Shown: piece after piece, positions 44,997 to 53,665 of the stretch
Position numbering within the stretch: the stretch's first letter is position 1
How the letters are laid out: every line of letters begins with the position of its first letter
Assembly: GCA_024231905.1 (NCBI GenBank)
Contig: JAAEQC010000140.1
Coordinates: 62,001-126,000, forward strand
Reading direction: 5' to 3'
Source of the DNA: a bacterium
GTDB lineage: Bacteria > Krumholzibacteriota > Krumholzibacteriia > LZORAL124-64-63
DNA: 64,000 nt
Translations under genes and position numbers: made by a program
Notes under the pieces: generated by a model
What the model was told of the DNA's origin: nothing
Databases searched by the model: none
The model's input: only the letters and a program-made list of their open reading frames with translations

Positions 44997-45851
44997 TTAC
45001 CGGTAATTCGCCTTCAAGTCGCTCCAGCTCGTGTCTTCCACGTCGCCGGGCAGGGCCTTGTCGACGCTGGAATCGTCCGTATCGACGAAGCTGCAGCCGG
45101 CCTCGTTGTATCGGGCGAGGATGCACTTGAGGGCCAGGGCGCGCACTCGGGCGCGGCGCCGCGGCTTGCTGCCCACCTCGTGGCGCTCGAGCAGGCCGTC
45201 GGCGCGGTCGATGACCCGCTCGATGCGGTCGTCGGAACCGTTCAGGACGTTCAGCTTGGCCGCGATGAGGTGCTTGGCCAGGATGATCGTCGCGTCGCCG
45301 CGGACCGGGGTGAACATGATGTCCAGCAGTTCGGACTGGCTCATGAGCACGCCGCCCAGTTCGAGTTCGTCCACCGGCCAGGCTTCGGGGTGTTTCTTCC
45401 AGAAGCCCTGCGTGAAGTTGCAGGTCGGTTCGGGGTCGGGCTCGTCGCAGGGGCAGTCCAGGGTCGCCGTGGCCGTCTCGGTGTCGGTCTGGGTGGCTGT
45501 CGTGTCGCCCAGGGGCGTGGTCAGATCGAGGACCGCGCGCACATCGAGCACACCGCACGGAGGATCGGCCCAGGCGCCGGTGAGGGTGTAGCTCTCCACG
45601 GCGGCGGTGCCGGAGCGGTAGATGGTGTCGGACCAGGAAGTGGTGCCCACGTCGGTGCCGGTCTCGTCGGTCAGAATGAGGGTGATGTCCACGTCTGCCT
45701 GGGCCCGGGGACCGCCGTAGTAGACGTCCACCTTTGCGTTCCAGCCGTCGCAGTCCACGATGAGTTCGACGGCTTCCCAGTGGGTGGCCGAGGCGAGGCC
45801 GGGCAGGCAGACCACGGCCGTCAGGACAAGAATCTTGAGCAGCGTTTTCAT
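44997..45851 (-). CDS. Secreted protein with FWKKHPEAWP motif and C-terminal tag
   Basis: 284 residues. Signal peptide (cleavage near L-A-S-A-T), beta-rich N-terminal domain (about 25-140), a Cys-containing linker (C-P-C-D-E-P-D-P-E-P), then T-Q-G-F-W-K-K-H-P-E-A-W-P followed by a helical domain of about 90 residues. The 'GFWKxHPExWP' segment recurs in many uncharacterised secreted proteins. The protein ends E-D-T-S-W-S-D-L-K-A-N-Y-R, the same tag as 37641-38117 and 60122-60316. ATG 45851 is chosen at the signal peptide. Confidence 0.72.
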   Translation of the reverse strand: MKTLLKILVLTAVVCLPGLASATHWEAVELIVDCDGWNAKVDVYYGGPRAQADVDITLILTDETGTDVGTTSWSDTIYRSGTAAVESYTLTGAWADPPCGVLDVRAVLDLTTPLGDTTATQTDTETATATLDCPCDEPDPEPTCNFTQGFWKKHPEAWPVDELELGGVLMSQSELLDIMFTPVRGDATIILAKHLIAAKLNVLNGSDDRIERVIDRADGLLERHEVGSKPRRRARVRALALKCILARYNEAGCSFVDTDDSSVDKALPGDVEDTSWSDLKANYR

Positions 45852-45960
45852 CGATCCCTCCGATGATGAAGTCCAGGGGTGCGCACACATCAGCGTGTGC
45901 GTGAGATGACCAGACGACAATTATATCACGGAAGCAGGAGCTAATTCCACGTATTTTTGT

Positions 45961-46392
45961 CTAATTAAGAGAATCAGGCAGAAATGATACGAAATCGCGG
46001 ATCTCGTCTCGCACGCGTCGGTAGGGGGCCAGGGCGGCTTCCTCGGAGGCGGCTTTGCGGGCCAGGAAGGGCGGATCGTCGAAGCTGTGATGCACCACGC
46101 GGGTGCCGCCGGGGAAGACCGGGCAACTCTCGTGGGCGTTGCCGCACACCGTGACAACCAGGTCGAACGCGACGTCGGAGAACTCGTCCACGTGCCGGCT
46201 TTGGTGGCCGGAGATGTCGATCCCCGCTTCGGACATGACCTGCACCGCCCGCGGATTCAGGCCGTGGGTCTCGATGCCGGCGGACCGGGCCTCGATCACG
46301 TGGCCCTTGAGGGCCCGCGCCCAGCCTTCGGCCATCTGACTGCGGCAGGAGTTGCCCGTGCACAGGAAGAGGATCTTCAGCTTGTCGTTCAT
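45961..46392 (-). CDS. arsC: Thioredoxin-type arsenate reductase
   Basis: 143 residues of low-molecular-weight phosphatase fold. P-loop C11-x5-R17 (C-T-G-N-S-C-R) plus the C83/C90 pair (V-C-G-N-A-H-E-S-C-P) form the three-cysteine relay of thioredoxin-coupled ArsC as in Staphylococcus aureus pI258, which reduces arsenate to arsenite. No ars repressor or arsenite pump is nearby. Its start overlaps the stop of the flavoprotein gene by 4 bp. Confidence 0.88.
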   Translation of the reverse strand: MNDKLKILFLCTGNSCRSQMAEGWARALKGHVIEARSAGIETHGLNPRAVQVMSEAGIDISGHQSRHVDEFSDVAFDLVVTVCGNAHESCPVFPGGTRVVHHSFDDPPFLARKAASEEAALAPYRRVRDEIRDFVSFLPDSLN

Positions 46393-47603
46393 TCACGATC
46401 TCCCAGGGCGTTTCCAGCCAGCCAACCGGTGGTCCAGCAGGCCTGGAAGTTGAAACCGCCGGTGACACCGTCCACGTCGAGGACTTCGCCGGCCAGGTGC
46501 AATCCCGGCTGTACGCGGCTGGCCATGGTGCGGAAGTCCACTTCCCCGAGGGCGACGCCTCCGCAGGTTACGAACTCCTCCTTGAAGGCCGTCTGACCCG
46601 TCACCGGCAGGACCGTTTCCTTGAGCAGGGCGGCCAGACGCCGTCGCGGGTCGCGGCCAAGATCGGCCCAGCGCGCGGCGTCCGCTACTCCCGCCTCGCG
46701 GACCAGGGCGGCCCACAGGAGGCGCGGCAGGGATGAGGGATGATCGCCGGCTACCTGGCGGCGTCCGTGGGTGTCGATCTGTTTCCGGAGCAGGGCGTCG
46801 GCGTCGGACGTGTCCGGCAGCCAGTCGACCCGGAGCTCGAACCGGTAGCCGGCATCGTGCAGGTCGCGGGCGCCCAGGGCAGACAGCTTCAGAACCGCCG
46901 GTCCGCTCACTCCCCGGTGCGTCACGAGCAACGGACCTTCGGACGCATGGCCGGCAGCAGCCAGGCGCACGGTCGCGCTCCGGCCCGCCAGGCCCTTCAG
47001 CAGGGCCGTGCGGCAGGTGAAGGTGAACAGGGACGGCACCGGGGGCACGATCTCGTGGCCTAGGCTTTGGGCAAGGTCGAAACCCGAGGGGCCGGACCCG
47101 GCGGAGGTGGCGCCGCCGGTGGCCAGGACCACCCGGCGGGCGTCCAGTGTCGCACCGCCGCCGGTCTCCACGGCAAAGCCCCCTTCGACCGCCCGCAATG
47201 CCGTCACATGGACGCCGGTCCGCACCTCCACGCCGGCCCCGTGTGCTGCGGCCGTGAGGGCGTCCACCACCGAGGCCGAGCGGTCGGTGACGGGGAAGCG
47301 CCGGCCGTCGGGCTCACTCTTCAGGGCGACCCCTTCGGCGGCGAACCAGTCGGCCACCGCCGCCGGACCGAACTTGGTGAATGGACCGCGCAATTCCCGG
47401 GTGCCGCGGGGGTAGTTGGTCACCAGCCGGGCCGGGTCGTCGCAGTCGTGGGTGACGTTGCAGCGTCCGCCGCCGGAGACCCGCACCTTGCGCAGCACCT
47501 GCCGGCCGGCCTCGAGCAGGACGACCGGCGTGGACGGGTCGGTGCGCCGGGCGGTAACGGCGGCCATGAACCCGGCGGGTCCTCCTCCGATGACGATGTG
47601 CAT
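46389..47603 (-). CDS. HI0933-family flavoprotein
   Basis: 404 residues. The FAD dinucleotide site I-G-G-G-P-A-G-F-M-A-A is at the N-terminus, followed by the family motif K-V-R-V-S-G-G-G-R-C-N-V-T near 42 and the C-terminal C-G-G-V-A-L-G-E-V and V-T-G-G-F-N-F-Q. Such proteins (BaiN/HI0933-like) are NAD(P)/FAD-dependent reductases of mostly unknown substrate. Start 47603 places the FAD motif at residue 4. It precedes and overlaps arsC. Confidence 0.85.
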   Translation of the reverse strand: MHIVIGGGPAGFMAAVTARRTDPSTPVVLLEAGRQVLRKVRVSGGGRCNVTHDCDDPARLVTNYPRGTRELRGPFTKFGPAAVADWFAAEGVALKSEPDGRRFPVTDRSASVVDALTAAAHGAGVEVRTGVHVTALRAVEGGFAVETGGGATLDARRVVLATGGATSAGSGPSGFDLAQSLGHEIVPPVPSLFTFTCRTALLKGLAGRSATVRLAAAGHASEGPLLVTHRGVSGPAVLKLSALGARDLHDAGYRFELRVDWLPDTSDADALLRKQIDTHGRRQVAGDHPSSLPRLLWAALVREAGVADAARWADLGRDPRRRLAALLKETVLPVTGQTAFKEEFVTCGGVALGEVDFRTMASRVQPGLHLAGEVLDVDGVTGGFNFQACWTTGWLAGNALGDRE

Positions 47604-47698
47604 GACCGCTCCCGGTGCGTTGGAATCGCCCGCAGTTCCTGATATCCTCGATGGAATCATCGCAGATAATCCCGCCGCCAGCCACAAGGAGACGCGCC

Positions 47699-48157
47699 AT
47701 GCCCCCCGTCGGCAAGAAAGCCCCCGCATTCACCCTGCCCAACCAGGACGGCCGGAAGGTCAAGCTGTCCGACTTCAAGGGCAAGACAGTGCTGCTGTTC
47801 GCCTATCCGAAGGCCATGACCGGCGGTTGAGCCACCCAGGCCAAGGGGTTCCGTGAGAGCCTCAAGAAGATCACGAAGGCGGGCGGCGCCGTGCTGGGCG
47901 TCAGTCCCGACCCGGTGGAGAAGCTCAAGCGTTGGCACGACAAGGAGAGCTTCGGCTTCGACCTGCTCTCGGACGAGAAACACGTGGTGCTCGAGAAGTA
48001 TGGTGCCTGGGGTGAGAAGAAGCTCTACGGCAAGGTCTACTTGGGAGTGATCCGCAGCCACTGGGTCATCGGACCGGACGGCAAGGTCGTCGACGAGCAG
48101 CTCAAGATCTCGCCGGCCAAGAGCGTGGAGTTGGGCGTGGCGAGTCTGCTGGGCTGA
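47699..48157 (+). CDS. Peroxiredoxin (Bcp/PrxQ-like), probable selenoprotein with TGA at the catalytic site
   Basis: 152 residues when TGA at 47828-47830 is read as selenocysteine (position 44). Upstream: [20 protein letters not shown]. Downstream in the same frame: A-T-Q-A-K-G-F-R-E to L-G-V-A-S-L-L-G, 109 uninterrupted codons. In PrxQ/Bcp the motif is Y-P-K-x-x-T-x-x-C, so the TGA replaces exactly the peroxidatic Cys. No other Cys is present, so no resolving Cys. A hairpin with a GGTT apex begins 8 nt after the TGA. AAGGAG lies 8 nt before the ATG. It would reduce peroxides with an external thiol. The alternative is a nonsense mutation. Confidence 0.8.
47838..47862 (+). promoter_or_regulatory. 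Candidate bacterial SECIS element
   Basis: AGGC (47838-47841) pairs with GCCT (47859-47862), CA with TG (47842-43/47854-55) and GG with CC (47845-46/47851-52). One mismatch and a 3-nt bulge remain. The apical loop is GGTT, 17 nt after the TGA. Loop position and a G at its start fit known bacterial SECIS rules; pairing was done by eye. Confidence 0.5.
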
Positions 48158-48196
48158 AGCCGGGTCGCGAGTCGCTGCGTTCCCTTGGGAAGACGT

Positions 48197-48316
48197 GTGG
48201 CTCGAGCCCGCCGGCGGTTGGACCGACAGCGCACCCAGGTGTACATCGCCGGCGCCATCAACCTCAGCGATGCCGGGTACCTGGGGACCCTTCCCGGCCG
48301 TTCCTGTTACGAATGA
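48197..48316 (+). pseudogene. Short coding-like remnant
   Basis: GTG at 48197 opens a 39-residue frame ending T-Q-V-Y-I-A-G-A-I-N-L-S-D-A-G-Y-L-G-T-L, then TGA. Composition looks coding, but there is no ribosome site and no family recognised. It is more likely the tail of a lost gene than a real mini-protein. Confidence 0.25.
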
Positions 48317-48337
48317 CGACAGTCGGCGTTTTTCGAT

Positions 48338-48362
48338 CCGGCGGGCCATTTCGGCCCGCCGG
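48338..48362 (+). terminator. Hairpin before the PKD lipoprotein gene
   Basis: 10-bp perfect stem CCGGCGGGCC/GGCCCGCCGG with a 5-nt loop, followed by TTGC. The weak T run lowers confidence. It would end transcripts from the peroxiredoxin side. Confidence 0.45.
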
Positions 48363-48419
48363 TTGCATATCCTCCGCATCCGTGACTAACTTGGTCCCGG
48401 TTCAACCCCGGAGGGAATC

Positions 48420-49733
48420 ATGAAGACCATCAAGGCTGCCTGGGTCCTGGGCGCCGCTCTGTCCATCGTGCTCGTTGCCTGCAGCGAGGACGATCCGGCC
48501 GGTCCGGACGATACGACACCGCCCATGGCCGCTTTCCAGGCGGACACGCCCACGGGCCAGGTGCCCCTGGCGGTGACCTTCACCGACGATTCCACCGGTG
48601 AACCCACGGCCTGGGCCTGGGACTTCGGCGACGGTGGCACTTCCACCGCCCAGAACCCGAGTCACACCTACACCGTTGCCGGGGACTTCACCGTGGCCCT
48701 GACGGCGACCAACGCCGGCGGCTCCGACACGGAAACCGACGTGGACTGCGTCTCGGTCAGCGGGACGGCCGGCGGCGACCCGCCGGTGGCCGATTTCTCG
48801 GCCTCGACCACGAGCGGACTGACGCCCGTGACGGTCCAGTTCACCGATGCTTCCACCGACGGCCCCACCGTGTGGAACTGGAATTTCGGCGACGGCGCGA
48901 CGTCCACCGATCAGAACCCGAGCCACACCTACTCTTCGGCCGGCAGTTACACCGTAGCCCTGTCGGTCCACAACGCCTACGGCACCGACACCGAGACCCG
49001 CGCCGACTACGTGACCGTCACCGACCCGGTCACCGGCGCGCCCGGCATCACGGCCGACCACCTGGCCACCGCGGACTTCGCGGATCTGCCGGCGGCCTGG
49101 GCCGACAACGTGGCGTCGGACCTGCGCCTCTTCTACGGTCATACGTCCCACGGCAGCCAGCTCATGACCGGCCTCTGGATGATCGAGCAGATGGACGCGT
49201 CCTACGACCAACCCGCGGTGACGGAGATCTCCGACGATCTGGGCCACCGGGGCGACCTGACCTGGGTGGCGCCCACCCGCGCGCACCTGGATGCCCCGGG
49301 CAACGACACCAACGTGGTGGTCTGGTCCTGGTGTGGCGGTGCCTCGGATAACACCGTCGCAGGCGTCGATGCCTATTTGGCGGCCATGACCCAGCTCGAA
49401 GCCGACTACCCGGACGTGGTCTTCATCTACATGACCGGCCACCTGGACGGCACGGGTGTGGACGGTAGTCTCTACACCACGAATAACCAGATCCGCGCCT
49501 ACTGCGAGGCCAACAACAAGTGGCTCTTTGACTTCGCCGATATCGAGAGCTACGACCCCGACGGTACCTACTACCCGGACGCCCTCGACCGCTGCGATTG
49601 GTGCGTCGACTGGTGCGCCACCCACGATTGCGAGGACTGTTACGGCTGTGCCCACAGCCACTGCTTCAACTGCTTCCGCAAAGGGCAGGCATTCTGGTGG
49701 CTGCTGGGACGGGTCGCGGGCTGGGAGGGCTAG
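48420..49733 (+). CDS. Lipoprotein with two PKD domains, SGNH-like domain and 8-Cys tail
   Basis: 437 residues. Lipobox L-V-A-C at about residue 21. PKD domains at about 33-118 and 125-205 (both with W-D/N-F-G-D-G and Q-N-P-S-H-T-Y). A C-terminal domain follows with Y-G-H-T-S-H-G-S-Q and Y-M-T-G-H-L-D-G, spaced like a GDSL/SGNH hydrolase although the usual G-D-S is absent. The end carries eight cysteines in C-x2-C-x3-C-x4-C-x2-C-x2-C-x4-C-x2-C, then R-K-G-Q-A-F-W-W-L-L. It may bind metal or heme-like groups or form disulfides. Outer-membrane location is inferred. Confidence 0.75.
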   Translation: MKTIKAAWVLGAALSIVLVACSEDDPAGPDDTTPPMAAFQADTPTGQVPLAVTFTDDSTGEPTAWAWDFGDGGTSTAQNPSHTYTVAGDFTVALTATNAGGSDTETDVDCVSVSGTAGGDPPVADFSASTTSGLTPVTVQFTDASTDGPTVWNWNFGDGATSTDQNPSHTYSSAGSYTVALSVHNAYGTDTETRADYVTVTDPVTGAPGITADHLATADFADLPAAWADNVASDLRLFYGHTSHGSQLMTGLWMIEQMDASYDQPAVTEISDDLGHRGDLTWVAPTRAHLDAPGNDTNVVVWSWCGGASDNTVAGVDAYLAAMTQLEADYPDVVFIYMTGHLDGTGVDGSLYTTNNQIRAYCEANNKWLFDFADIESYDPDGTYYPDALDRCDWCVDWCATHDCEDCYGCAHSHCFNCFRKGQAFWWLLGRVAGWEG

Positions 49734-49760
49734 ACCACCGACGGCAGCCTGAGATGAGCG

Positions 49761-49789
49761 AAGGGAGGGCCGACCGGCCCTCCCTTTTT
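49761..49789 (+). terminator. Rho-independent terminator of the PKD lipoprotein gene
   Basis: GGGAGGGCC-GACC-GGCCCTCCC followed by TTTTT, 28 bp after the stop codon. Classic layout. Confidence 0.88.
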
Positions 49790-50006
49790 CGTGATCTTTT
49801 TAAATCGTAACCTGAAGTGAAACCAGATCCTCGCCGTTACGTCCGAAAGGGTCTGGGGTGCGTCCCGTGCGTCGCCACGCCGGGACCGGCCCCGTGCCGC
49901 ATCCGCCGCCGCTCGACTGGTGGCGGACCAACGGTACGGACCGTCGGCCTTGGTGGAACCGGACTGATTCCCTGGTTCCGAAGGAGCACCCCACAAATCT
50001 CCCCCC

Positions 50007-52322
50007 TCAGATCTGGAACAGGTACTGGAGCTTCATGAAGTACCGCCGTTCGGTCGTCCGGTACAGGGACGACGCACCTTCGGCGGCCCCGTTGAAATCG
50101 CGCCAGTCATGGGTGGATCCCAGGTAGAAAACGGAGAACGAGTTCACCCGGTAGGTGATGAGCGGATCCAGTTCCCAGCCGCCGCCGAAGTACATGTGGT
50201 AGGTCGGGAAATCGCTGGGCTCCCGGCGAGCCAGCTCCAGGAACGGCGGGTTCTCGGAGCCGACGCGCTGGGCCACCAACCGCAAGGACAGGCGCCGGGT
50301 GACCTGCCAGCGGAGGCGCGCCCGCAGGATGGTCTGCTCGAAGAGCTTCTCGCCCGTGTGCGAGTCCTCGGAGCGGATGTAGTCCACCGTCGGCTCGAGG
50401 ATGACGTTGTCCAGGGGCTTGAGATGGAGTTCTCCGGTCAAGCTCATCTCGTCGCCGCGGACCTCGGAGAAGATGGCCGGATTCTCGCCCACGTTGCCCC
50501 GCACGAACCAGCCGATGCGGTCATGGGGACGGCTGTCGACCCAGAAGAAGGCGCGCCAGAGATCCTGGTAACGCCTGCCGCCCCAGGTCTCCTCGCCGAT
50601 CTCGCAGCCCATGCCGAAGCCGGTCTGGGCCCAGCGCAGATTCGTGTTCACCTGGCCGGTGGCGTGGCGCCACTTGTTGCGGCCGTCGAAGTCCCAGCGA
50701 CCGTTGAGGAAGACGCTGGGCGAGAGCCGTTCCACCAGGCCCTCGTCGCGATTGATGTTGTAGCTGGTCCAGACGAAGGCATTGCGCTGGTCGTTCCAGG
50801 GATCGTAGCCGGTCTGGGTGCGGTAAGTGGGGCTGACCTGGTTGTAGTCGAAGGTGATGTTCCAGCGGTCGGCCCGGCGCCGGAGCTGGGTGATGAAGGC
50901 ATCGCCGTCGAATACCTCACCGTCCAGGTCGACCGTGTGCTCGCCGTTGGCGAAAACCTCACCTGCGCTGATCTCCACGTCCTCGGGTTCCTCGGTGCGG
51001 CTGTGGACGTACTGGCCGATCCAGCTCCAGGAGTTCGACAGACGGAGGTTGGCGTCGCCGGCGAGGATCGTGCCCGCGCCGCCGTCGTCGTAGCGCCGGT
51101 CGGTGACCATGAGGCCCGCTTGGGAGTTGTTGCCCAGGCTGTGCAGCACGCGCAGGACGTTCACGTTGGAGTAGCCCATGGGCTGGAGCTCCGAGCGCTC
51201 GGCCAGGGGCACGATGTAGGGGGAGTTCTCGTCGCGGGCGAACATGTAGGCGGCACTGGTCTTCTCCCAGCGGGCGGTGGCCTTGGCCGCCACCTCCGGG
51301 TCGACGACCATGCGCGTGTAGAACGAGTTGAAGTAGGTGCGGAAGAGGTCGTTGCCCTCCTGGAAGAAGGGTCGCCGCTCGGGGAAGCGCAGCTGGATGG
51401 ACGTGTTGACGTCGAGTTGGGCGGCGTCGGCCTCGATCTGGCTGAAGTCCGGATTCCAGGTGCCTTCGACGGTGACGTCGGAGGTCACCGAGTACTTGGC
51501 GCCCAGGGAGGCCTGGCCCACGATATCCTCGTTGTCGAGGCCCGAGTCAGCATCCGTCCGTTCGTTGATGGTCGACTTCTGGCTCGCCACGAAGGAGGGC
51601 AGGATCTCCAGGCCCTTGCCCGCCGCCACGCCTTCGACGCCCTCGAGGGTGCCCCACTGGCAGGGTCCGCACTGGTCGTCCCGGTCCCAGGCCGCCCAGG
51701 CGTAGTTGTGGTAGCTGTCGCGGGGGTGGTTGCGTCGCAGGTCCAGGCGCCAGTTCTGGACGTCGCCCTCGGGGAAGCGCATGGAGGAGAAGGGGATGGC
51801 GATCTCCACGCTCCAGCCCGTGTCCGTCATGCGCGCTGCCGAGTGCCAGACCATGTCGAAGCCCCGGTCCTCGCCCTGGACGTTGGTCCACATGAGATCC
51901 TTCTGGATCCCGTAGGCATTCACCCAGAGGACGTAGGCCCACTGGCCCTCGCCGAAGGTGTCCAGGTACAAGCCCACGGCGTCGTCGCCGTTGAACTGGT
52001 CGCGCTGGCAGAGGGTGGTGCGGATGGCCGCCGGGTCGTCCTCGCAGACGAAGCCCACGTAGAGGTTCTCGTCGTCGTAGGTGACCCGGGACTCGGTGCG
52101 GGCCAGGGGGGCCGCGTAGCTCACGGGCCAGCGTTCGGAGAAGTTGTCCACGCGGCCGGCGTCACGCCAGCCGGCTTCGTCGAGGACGCCGTCGATCTCG
52201 ATGCCACTCGCGGAGCGGTGGGTCTCGAGAACAGGCCGCACGGCGGGCTCGTGGGCGGATTGGGCCGAGGCGGTGGAGGTGCAGACGATCGCGCAGGCCA
52301 GAACGATGCAGGCAGATCTCAT
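50007..52322 (-). CDS. CBM9-like plus DUF5916 outer membrane protein, copy 2
   Basis: 771 residues. Signal peptide (S-T-A-S-A-Q), CBM9-like domain (I-E-I-D-G-V-L-D-E-A-G-W, Y-D-D-E-N-L-Y-V-G-F) and DUF5916 barrel (R-F-P-E-R-R-P-F-F-Q-E-G), ending R-Y-F-M-K-L-Q-Y-L-F-Q-I. It aligns along its full length with the 19.1-21.3 kb protein, including the shared W-x-x-D-D/E-Q/S-C-x-P-C-Q-W-G-T motif with two Cys. The pair looks like an older duplication with divergence. Role unknown; glycan or polymer binding at the outer membrane is a guess from CBM9. Confidence 0.82.
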   Translation of the reverse strand: MRSACIVLACAIVCTSTASAQSAHEPAVRPVLETHRSASGIEIDGVLDEAGWRDAGRVDNFSERWPVSYAAPLARTESRVTYDDENLYVGFVCEDDPAAIRTTLCQRDQFNGDDAVGLYLDTFGEGQWAYVLWVNAYGIQKDLMWTNVQGEDRGFDMVWHSAARMTDTGWSVEIAIPFSSMRFPEGDVQNWRLDLRRNHPRDSYHNYAWAAWDRDDQCGPCQWGTLEGVEGVAAGKGLEILPSFVASQKSTINERTDADSGLDNEDIVGQASLGAKYSVTSDVTVEGTWNPDFSQIEADAAQLDVNTSIQLRFPERRPFFQEGNDLFRTYFNSFYTRMVVDPEVAAKATARWEKTSAAYMFARDENSPYIVPLAERSELQPMGYSNVNVLRVLHSLGNNSQAGLMVTDRRYDDGGAGTILAGDANLRLSNSWSWIGQYVHSRTEEPEDVEISAGEVFANGEHTVDLDGEVFDGDAFITQLRRRADRWNITFDYNQVSPTYRTQTGYDPWNDQRNAFVWTSYNINRDEGLVERLSPSVFLNGRWDFDGRNKWRHATGQVNTNLRWAQTGFGMGCEIGEETWGGRRYQDLWRAFFWVDSRPHDRIGWFVRGNVGENPAIFSEVRGDEMSLTGELHLKPLDNVILEPTVDYIRSEDSHTGEKLFEQTILRARLRWQVTRRLSLRLVAQRVGSENPPFLELARREPSDFPTYHMYFGGGWELDPLITYRVNSFSVFYLGSTHDWRDFNGAAEGASSLYRTTERRYFMKLQYLFQI

Positions 52323-52564
52323 CCCTGTGCTCCCAGGTGTGGCGGCGCCGAACGGGGTGGGAGCGCTCGTGCCACGCGGGGTTTGCTGTGCCGGGTTGGG
52401 ATAGCTGTCGGGAGGCCGTCAACCCTGGTGCTGACCTGGGGATTACGCGCCGGACGCCGAAAAGGTTCATACCTATCGCACCGATGGGAAATTTCGGAGG
52501 AACTGTCGGTCCAGAAAGAGCTATAATGCGGAGTCGCCGATCCCCGACATCCCCGAGGACGAGT

Positions 52565-53011
52565 ATGCAGCGCCGCCGCACCACCGTTGACTGTCTGGGC
52601 CTGGCCGTGGTCGTGGCCGCGGTGTGGTCGGCGGTCGGCGGAACCGGCATCCGCCCCGGCGACAGCTACTTCGTCTTCGACCCCGTCGCCCAGCACGGCT
52701 TCCTGACAACGGTGGTCGCCGGCGACGCGTGCCCCCTGACAGGGATGCCTCTGGCGAAGGTGCCCGTCCGCCGAACGTCCTGTGACGCCGGGCGTTCCCA
52801 TTGCGCTGAAGCCGCCGGTTCCCCGGGACGTCCTTGCAGTTCCCGGGCGAATTCCTGCGTTTGTTTCCAGCTGGGCCAATTGGCCCTGCACACCGTCGAA
52901 CCGCCGGTCCTGGGCGACGACGGCCCCGCACGGGGTCGCTCTGCCGCGCATCAACCATCGGCGGCGAGCCGTCCTATCCGGCCTCCCATCCCGCCTCCGC
53001 GCTCCGCCTGA
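52565..53011 (+). CDS. Hypothetical exported protein with Cys-rich middle
   Basis: 148 residues. Basic start (M-Q-R-R-R-T-T), one hydrophobic segment (about 10-25), then a stretch with seven Cys (residues 58-100, including G-D-A-C-P, R-T-S-C-D-A, C-V-C-F-Q) and a Pro/Ser/Arg-rich tail. No family recognised. It lies 68 bp before the Cys-rich gene and may be co-expressed with it. The tail has low complexity, so part of the frame could be non-coding. Confidence 0.45.
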   Translation: MQRRRTTVDCLGLAVVVAAVWSAVGGTGIRPGDSYFVFDPVAQHGFLTTVVAGDACPLTGMPLAKVPVRRTSCDAGRSHCAEAAGSPGRPCSSRANSCVCFQLGQLALHTVEPPVLGDDGPARGRSAAHQPSAASRPIRPPIPPPRSA

Positions 53012-53079
53012 TTCTTCGATCATCGTGGTCCCGCTGCCTGCGGGGCCGAACCCGGAACCGGAAACAGGAGGAGTCCGCC

Positions 53080-53532
53080 ATGCGGAAATCCACGCTCATC
53101 ATCATGCTCGTCACCATGGTGGCCGCGGCCGGCCTTGCCTACGCCGACGAGCCCGTCAAGTGCGAGAAGGCCGCCAGTTGCCAGACCACCTGCAAGACCA
53201 CCTGCAAAACGGCCGACGGCGCCAAGTGCTCCGAGACGTGCAAGGTCGACGACAAGGCCAAGTGCTGCCGGACGGCCTGCGCCAAGCACGCAGACGACGC
53301 CGAAGCCTGCAAGAAGGCCGGCTGCGCGACAGCTGCGTCCTGCACGACCAAGTGCAGTGATTCGGCCAAATGCGGCGGCGACCCCGCCAAGTGCACCGCC
53401 GGCAAGGACTGCAAGCCCGCCTGCGGCAAGGAAGCCTGCGCCAAGGCAGCGGCCTGCAAGGCCAAGGCGGCGGAGGCGGCCAAGGCGTCCTGCGATCCCA
53501 CGTGCAAGGCGACGTGCGGCACGAAGAAGTAG
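53080..53532 (+). CDS. Exported Cys/Lys/Ala-rich metallothionein-like protein
   Basis: 150 residues. Clear signal peptide (M-R-K-S-T-L-I-I-M ... A-Y-A-D). The mature part has 22 cysteines among Lys, Ala, Thr and Asp, mostly as C-x3-C or C-x5/6-C. No aromatic residues are seen after the signal peptide. The layout suggests metal binding or a disulfide-held surface layer, by composition only. AGGAGGAG precedes the ATG and a strong terminator follows. The low-complexity repeats imply growth by internal duplication. Confidence 0.75.
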   Translation: MRKSTLIIMLVTMVAAAGLAYADEPVKCEKAASCQTTCKTTCKTADGAKCSETCKVDDKAKCCRTACAKHADDAEACKKAGCATAASCTTKCSDSAKCGGDPAKCTAGKDCKPACGKEACAKAAACKAKAAEAAKASCDPTCKATCGTKK

Positions 53533-53558
53533 GGACCTGGCCTACGCAGCATGCAGAG

Positions 53559-53592
53559 GCGCCCGCCGGTCATGGCCGGCGGGCGCTTATTG
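53559..53592 (+). terminator. Terminator of the Cys-rich gene
   Basis: 11-bp stem GCGCCCGCCGG/CCGGCGGGCGC with a 6-nt loop, followed by TTATTGT, 26 bp after the stop codon. Confidence 0.75.
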
Positions 53593-53665
53593 TCTGGTCG
53601 AATGCGCGTGATGGGAACAGTCGTGCCGTGCGGGCCGTCAACCGAAGCTCTTCGGTCCCTGCTAC

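Noticed and set aside
53135..53611. Alternative Pro/Ala/Arg-rich frame over the Cys-rich gene
   Set aside because: It lacks a start with a ribosome site; the frame from 53080 has a signal peptide and strong AGGAGGAG.
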